From Mallotus nudiflorus (lineage: Eukaryota; Streptophyta; Magnoliopsida; Malpighiales; Euphorbiaceae), in contig CANTUR010000071.1 in NCBI GenBank assembly GCA_947683625.1, forward strand, positions 310,001 to 374,000: 64,000 nucleotides of DNA. Reading direction: 5' to 3'. The number at the start of each line of letters is the position of its first letter. Position 1 is the stretch's first letter. This document shows, in pieces, positions 59,199 through 64,000 of this stretch. Under the pieces are notes generated by a model, which saw only the letters and a program-made list of their open reading frames with translations, made no database searches and had not been told where the DNA came from. A program made the translations under genes and the position numbers.

Positions 59199-60368
59199 GT
59201 GGGAAAGGTCAAAGAAAAGAAAAAAGAAACCGAGGTTACTAAGATTGGGGCCGAAAAGGTAGAATGTGCAGAGAAGGGAAAGGAGGTAGAACAAAGCAGA
59301 GAGACCATTGCCAGTGTTTGGGAGTTACTCATGCATTCTAGGGATCACAGGGAAGCCCTGGTCCTGGCATTAGACCAAAGAAAGATTTCCACTAATTCCA
59401 CTCCAGAATATATGGTCCATTAACTAATAGAAACTCCTTAAGGAATGATAACATTTTCCAATGACGATCTGCCTCTAGAAGAGAGGGTTCACCATAAAGC
59501 TCTATTTATCAAAGCGGAGGTAAAAGGGAAGATGACTTGTTGTGTGATGGTTGATAATGGTTCTACCATCAATGTGTGTCCAGTGAAGATTCTGCCAAAG
59601 CTAGGGTTGACGATAGTTGACTTAAAGCCTTCTGAAGTAGTTATCAAGGCTTATGATGACACCAAAAGATCTGTGGAGGGAACTTTCAGGGCATTAGTTA
59701 AAACAGGGCCTATGGAAGTCTGGGTTAACCTACATATGATTGATATCCCGGTAACCTTTACCATTTTATTAGGGAGGCCATGGTTTCACCCCCTAGGTGG
59801 CATTCCATCCACTGTTCATCAAAAGGTTAAGTTTTCACATGAAGGAAGGGTTGTCACCATCTCAGTTGAAACTGAAGTCGCCATAGCCGCATTGAAGTTA
59901 ATCCCTAAGGAGATTTCCATTAGCCCCAATTTTGAAGTTTATGTGATCTATGAAGATGAGATGGATGAAAGGGTTTTGAGAATGATGTGCACTATGAAAT
60001 TTTTGCCCGGTATGGGATTAGGAAAAAATCAAAGTGGACCTTCAAGGTTTGTGGGAAACAAAGTACCTTTTTTGAAGCATGGGTTAAGGTTCAAAGAGGT
60101 TGACGAAGCTGGGAAAGAGATTGGTATATTGGACTGGTCTGAAGAAAAGGAGAAGGAAATAGTATCTAGGAAGAAGACTCTGTGGGAAATCTTTATAAAG
60201 AAAGGCACCGGGCACCCATACAGTGGGACTCCAAAACCTCTCATAATGGCTGGGGAAGTTATCCCGAGATTTGAGAATTTTGCTGAATTTGTGAACAAAA
60301 CTAGGGAAGCTGCTATCGAAAAGGCCCTTACTGAGGAGTTGGTACTAGTTGAAGAGGAGTCTAAATAA
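59199..60368 (+). pseudogene. Element C protease with G-patch-like motif
   Basis: After a charged linker (59199-59420) and a stop, a 307-codon frame starts MITFSNDDLPLEERVHHKAL. The protease motif VMVDNGSTINVCPVKILPK has its Asp codon at 59553-59555. IDIPVTFTILLGRPWFHPLG is the C-terminal block. KFLPGMGLGKNQSGPS (about 59998-60045) is a G-patch-like, Gly-rich motif found after the protease in some Tat elements and thought to bind nucleic acid. The frame ends at 60366-60368. Confidence 0.8.
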
Positions 60369-61640
60369 GACGAAGCTACTTCGGAGCAGAAAGGCGTTGA
60401 TGATCAGAACAAAGACCTAGACTTTAAGACCTAGATCCTCAATTCTATCATAGATACCTTTTATGATGACTTTAATATTTCCCTGGCTTCTCCATTTGAA
60501 ACTGATGATCTTTTCTTTTCAAAAGTGAATGCAATGAAATCTGAATTTGCTTATTTGTGTGATGTGTTCCCTAATGGTTATTCTGTTTGTGATGATCATT
60601 TCATGCATATGTTTGACGTTAATTCCACATAAACCAAATCATTTAATTTAGGCACAAATGATAATCCTAAGAATATATTGTTTGCTTCTAGTTTAACTCA
60701 TGGTGAGAGAGGAAAAATGGAAGAAATCTTAAAAAAGAGACAGAAAGTATTTTCTTAGGGTTATGAAGACATGCCTGAAATCAACAAGGAGATCTCAAAA
60801 CATAAAATCCCCAAATACCCTCACATAGCGCTAATAAAGCAGAAGCAAAGGAGGCTAAGGCCAGAATGGGCTCTCTTAATTAAGGAAGAAGTCAAAAAGC
60901 AGTTGAAGGCAAGGTTTTTAGAAGTGGTAGAGGACACTCAGTGGTTAGCAAATATAGTTCCAGTTCCTAAGAAGGATGGAAGGGTCAGAGTGTGTGTGGA
61001 CTACCGAGATTTGAATAAAGCCTACCCTAAGGATGACTTTCCCCTACTGCATATTAATACATTGATTGATAGTGCAGCTTCCAATGCAATGTACTTTTTT
61101 ATGGATGGATTTTCGGGATACAATCAGATCATAATGGCAGTAATGGATAGATTGAAGACATTATTCATCACCGAATGGGGCGTATACTGTTACCAAGTGA
61201 TGCCCTTCGGGTTGAAGAATGCAGGGGCCACTTATCAGAGGATGGCGACTGCCTTATTGCATGACATGATCCATAAAGAGGTTGAAGTGTATGTGGATGA
61301 TATGATGGTGAAATCTGCAACCAAGGAAGGGCATTTTGAAGCACTAGACAAGTTTCTGGCTAGAGCAGAAAAGTATAATCTCAGACTGAACCCAAAGAAG
61401 TGTATTTTTGGGGTCACATCTGGGAAACTGTTGGGACACATTGTCAGCCAGAAAGGAATAGAGATAGATCCAGATAAGATCATAGCAATCGGGGATATGC
61501 CCACACCAAAGAACGAAAAAGAGGTTCGAGGGTTTCTGGGGCGTTTATAGTACATCAGCATATTCATAGCCAAACTAACAACGATCTGTAACCGTTTCTT
61601 TAAGCTTCTAAAGAAAGACCAACCTGTTGTGTGGAATGAG
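60369..61640 (+). pseudogene. Element C reverse transcriptase (nearly open)
   Basis: A linker (60369-60760, DTFYDDFNISLASPFETDDL) is followed by a 259-codon frame from 60771: LRPEWALLIKEEVKKQLKAR, DTQWLANIVPVPKKDGRVRV, CVDYRDLNKAYPKDDFPLLH, FFMDGFSGYNQIIMAV, MPFGLKNAGATYQRMATALL and VYVDDMMVKS (YVDD 61290-61301). TAG at 61548-61550 interrupts the connection, then YISIFIAKLTT. The active site is intact. Confidence 0.87.
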
Positions 61641-62384
61641 AGATGTCAACAGGCTTTTGAAACTATTAAGGATTATCTTATAAATCCCCTTGTCTTACAA
61701 CCGTCGAGACCAGGTAAAGTCTTAATCTTGTATTTGGCAATTGAAAAGGATGCAATAGGGGCGATGCTAGCATAGGAAGGTGAAAGGAAGACAAAGCATG
61801 TCATATATTACCTGAGTAAAAAGCTTCTACCTTACGAAGCTACTTGTAGTTTAGTAGACAAAACTTGTCTAGCAGTGATTTGGGCAATGAGGAAGCTCCG
61901 ACACTACTTCTATTCTTATAAAGTGTAAGCAGTTTCCAAATATGATCCCCTTAGGTACCTCCAATATACCCCGTCTTTTACGGAAAAATTGGCTAGGTGG
62001 CTCATTTTGCTCATAAAATTTGATATGGAGTATATGGCCAAAAAGACAGTAAAAGGAAGAGTAGTAGCAGACTTCTTGGCGCAAAGCTCGGTGGGGGATG
62101 CCCAAGAGTGGAAGCTGGAATTCCCCGATGAGCATTTTAGGGCGATAGAGATACAAGATTGGGAAATTTACTTTGACAGAGCTATCAATAATAAAGGGGT
62201 TGGGCTAGGAGTAATTTTGGTTATGCCAGAAGGAGAAATGATCCCGATGGCAAAAAGTCTCGAATTTGAAGCAACCAATAACCAAGAAAAATATGAAGCC
62301 TGCATCTTTGGCTTAGAAGCATTGCGTAGCACGGGGGCGGAAAATGTCACTTTCTATGGGGATTCCATGCCAGTCATAAAATAA
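61640..62384 (+). pseudogene. Element C RNase H and second RNase H (broken)
   Basis: First RNase H: AIEKDAIGAMLA-stop, HVIYYLSKKLLPYEA, CLAVIWAMRKLRHYFYS. Then MEYMAKKTVKGRVVADFLAQ. Archaeal-type RNase H: WEIYFDRAINNKGVGLGVIL (Gly after Asp is Arg), EATNNQEKYEACIFGL (the conserved AEYE is EKYE) and VTFYGDSMPVIK-stop (62382-62384). Confidence 0.8.
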
Positions 62385-62599
62385 GCCACTAAAGAATGAG
62401 AGATAAAAGAAGACAGATTACGGCTGTACTGGGAATACTTGACCACCATCATGTGCTCCTTCACATAGTGTAAATTCATCCATTTACTAAGGGAAGGAAA
62501 CCAAGTAGTTGATGCCTTAGCCACACTAGCCTCCATGTGGGAAAGTGGGAAACAACCAGAGGCCAAACCCTTAATTCTCATAAAGTCTTGAGCCCCCTG

Positions 62600-63869
62600 T
62601 TATGAAGAGGTAAGAGTAATGCCAGTTGATGCCACTGAGAAACCTTGGTTCTATGATTTACAAAGGTATCTAGAAGCTGGGCAATTTTCAGATGATGCTG
62701 ATAAGAAAGAAAGGATATCCCTACAAATGTTATCTCGATAGTTCATAAGCCATGGTGGGATGTTATACAAAAGAATGCCAGTCAGGGTACACCTTAGGTG
62801 TGTCGACAAGGATGAAGGTCGGAAGCTTATGGAAGCAATTCATGAAGGGGTGTGTGGACCACACATGAATGGGACTATCTTAGCAAAGAAAATAGCCCGG
62901 CAGGGTACTTTTGGCTCACCATAGAAGCGGATTGTGTTGGATTTATGAAGAAATGTCACAATTGCCAAACATATGGTGATGTTAGCCACCTACCATCTAT
63001 GGAACTTCAAGGAATGATGTCTCCTTAGCTGTTTGCTATATGGGGAATTGACATCATAGGGGAGGTAAGGCCAAAAGCAATTAATTGCCATCGGTACATC
63101 ATTGTGGCCATCGACCACTTCTCCAAGTGGGTTGAGGCTGAATCTTATGTTATCGTAGGGGTGAGGCAGATGTCGAGGTTCATAAAAAAGAACATAATCT
63201 GTAGATATGGTCTGCCACACCACATAGTTATAGACAATGGTGTTTAGTTTTGAGTAGAGACGACCACACTACTAAAGGACTATAAGATTGAGCACCATAG
63301 ATCATCTCCATCTATGGCACAGGAAAATGGAGCGGTGGAAGTAGCAAATAAGAATGTAAAAAAGATCTTGGCCAAGAAGTTGGAAAATTAACGAGATTGG
63401 GCTGAATACTTACAGTTCACATTATAGGGGTATTAAACTATTACTAGGACTTCGACAGGAGCCACTCTGTACTCTTTAGTCTATGGGTGTGAGGCTATTT
63501 TACTAGTGGAGGTTGAGATAAGGTCATTGAGAGTCCTTCTGGAATCTAAAATCCCCGAGTATGGCTCAATTGACACTATTGGACAAAAAGAGGATGAAGG
63601 CTATATATCATTCTCAGGTGTATCAAAGAAGAATAGCTCGTGCCTACAATAAGGAGATCAAGTCGGGCAAGATTCGAGAAGGGGATCTAGTGTTGAAACT
63701 TACGAGATCACTCATGACCGACCCTCGGGGGAAATTCAAGCCCAATTGGGAGGGACCGTATTTGGTAAAAAAGTTATTTTTGAAAGGCGCTACCATTTTG
63801 TCTGATATGGAGGGGAACGAGTTCAAGGAACCTATCAACCTAAACAAGCTCAAGAAATACTTTCTATAA
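62600..63869 (+). pseudogene. Element C integrase (broken)
   Basis: Zinc finger: IHEGVCGPHMNG ... CHNCQ (about 62838-62970). Core: WGIDIIGEVRPKAINC (first Asp, about 63049), AIDHFSKWVEA, HHIVIDNGV (second Asp, about 63231), AQENGAVEVANKN (Glu, about 63335), stops near 63245 and 63389. A shift near 63555 leads to the C-terminal frame MAQLTLLDKKRMKAIYHSQV ... GKFKPNWEGPYLVKKLFLKG ... INLNKLKKYFL, stop 63867-63869. Confidence 0.83.
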
Positions 63870-64000
63870 AAAGTCTCACTGGGGAGAAAACCTTGAAAAG
63901 AGGCTGTTTAGGCAAAAGTTAGAGACTAAAAAAAAGGGGGGGGGGTCCTGCTGGACTGAAAACCTCAAAAGAGGTGGTCCAGGAAAAAGTTAAGGACATG
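63870..64000 (+). repeat. Post-integrase direct repeat module
   Basis: Two copies of a 'gaaaacct..aaaagaggtgg.c.aggcaaaagttag' module (from about 63887 and 63958), separated by a G run (about 63937-63946). The same module follows integrase in element B (43580 and 43655). Confidence 0.6.

Larger units (their letters stand above)
54729..64000 (+). mobile_element. Tat-lineage Ty3/Gypsy retrotransposon C (5' part; continues beyond the window)
   Basis: A 2025-bp LTR (54729-56753), primer site, gag, protease with G-patch-like motif, RT, RNase H, second RNase H and integrase, ending at 63869. The same layout and proteins as element B, but better preserved. The 3' half, where an antisense gene would be expected, lies beyond 64000. 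Confidence 0.9.

Overview
The window reads as a repeat-rich stretch of a plant nuclear genome, most likely a eudicot. Evidence: AT-rich DNA, genes with short GT-AG introns, a secreted glycine-rich protein gene, and dense Ty3/Gypsy, Ty1/Copia, LINE, Mutator and Harbinger-type remnants. I saw no bacterial operons, rRNA, tRNA or CRISPR. Nearly all coding sequence belongs to decayed transposable elements; the only clearly intact cellular gene is the two-exon glycine-rich protein gene at 23228-23746 (minus strand).

Layout. 1-1724: 3' end and LTR of an Athila-like Gypsy element. 2296-3405: broken MYB/SANT-like gene of the kind carried by PIF/Harbinger transposons, ending near a Harbinger-like terminus (~3890-4031). 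4033-10870: first copy of a duplicated glycine-rich-protein (GRP) locus; its first exon was destroyed by a Copia element (4816-9402). 11616-12978: Mutator-like element with a 9-bp target duplication. 13361-22588: full-length Tat-lineage Gypsy element A, with 375-bp LTRs, an ACTAG target duplication, a spliced antisense gene and 107-bp tandem repeats. 22745-25110: second, intact copy of the GRP locus. 25718-26109: foldback MITE. 28866-30560 and 53239-54480: two copies of another duplicated segment carrying a small unrecognised ORF; the first holds a LINE insertion absent from the second. 31375-49070: Tat-lineage element B (~14 kb plus insertions). A 3.65-kb solo LTR sits in its gag, and that LTR holds a 441-bp inverted TRIM-like element; B also carries a decayed antisense plant-mobile-domain gene. 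49150-53238: Copia remnants, then a LINE split by a solo LTR. 54729-64000: the 5' part of a third, related Tat element C, running off the window.

How it fits together. The original locus was probably a tandem duplication of a GRP gene plus a duplicated unknown segment, later inflated by successive insertions. Relative ages follow from nesting and LTR divergence: B is old (roughly 9% LTR difference in a stretch compared by eye), A is younger (13 differences in 375 bp), and the TRIM arms are youngest (3 differences in 154 bp). The most interesting biology is in the Tat elements: A and B both carry, between integrase and 3' LTR, a different protein gene on the opposite strand that still has introns. 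Antisense ORFs are known in Tat relatives such as Grande and Retand, so the class is not new; the particular genes, introns and tandem repeats here deserve a closer look.
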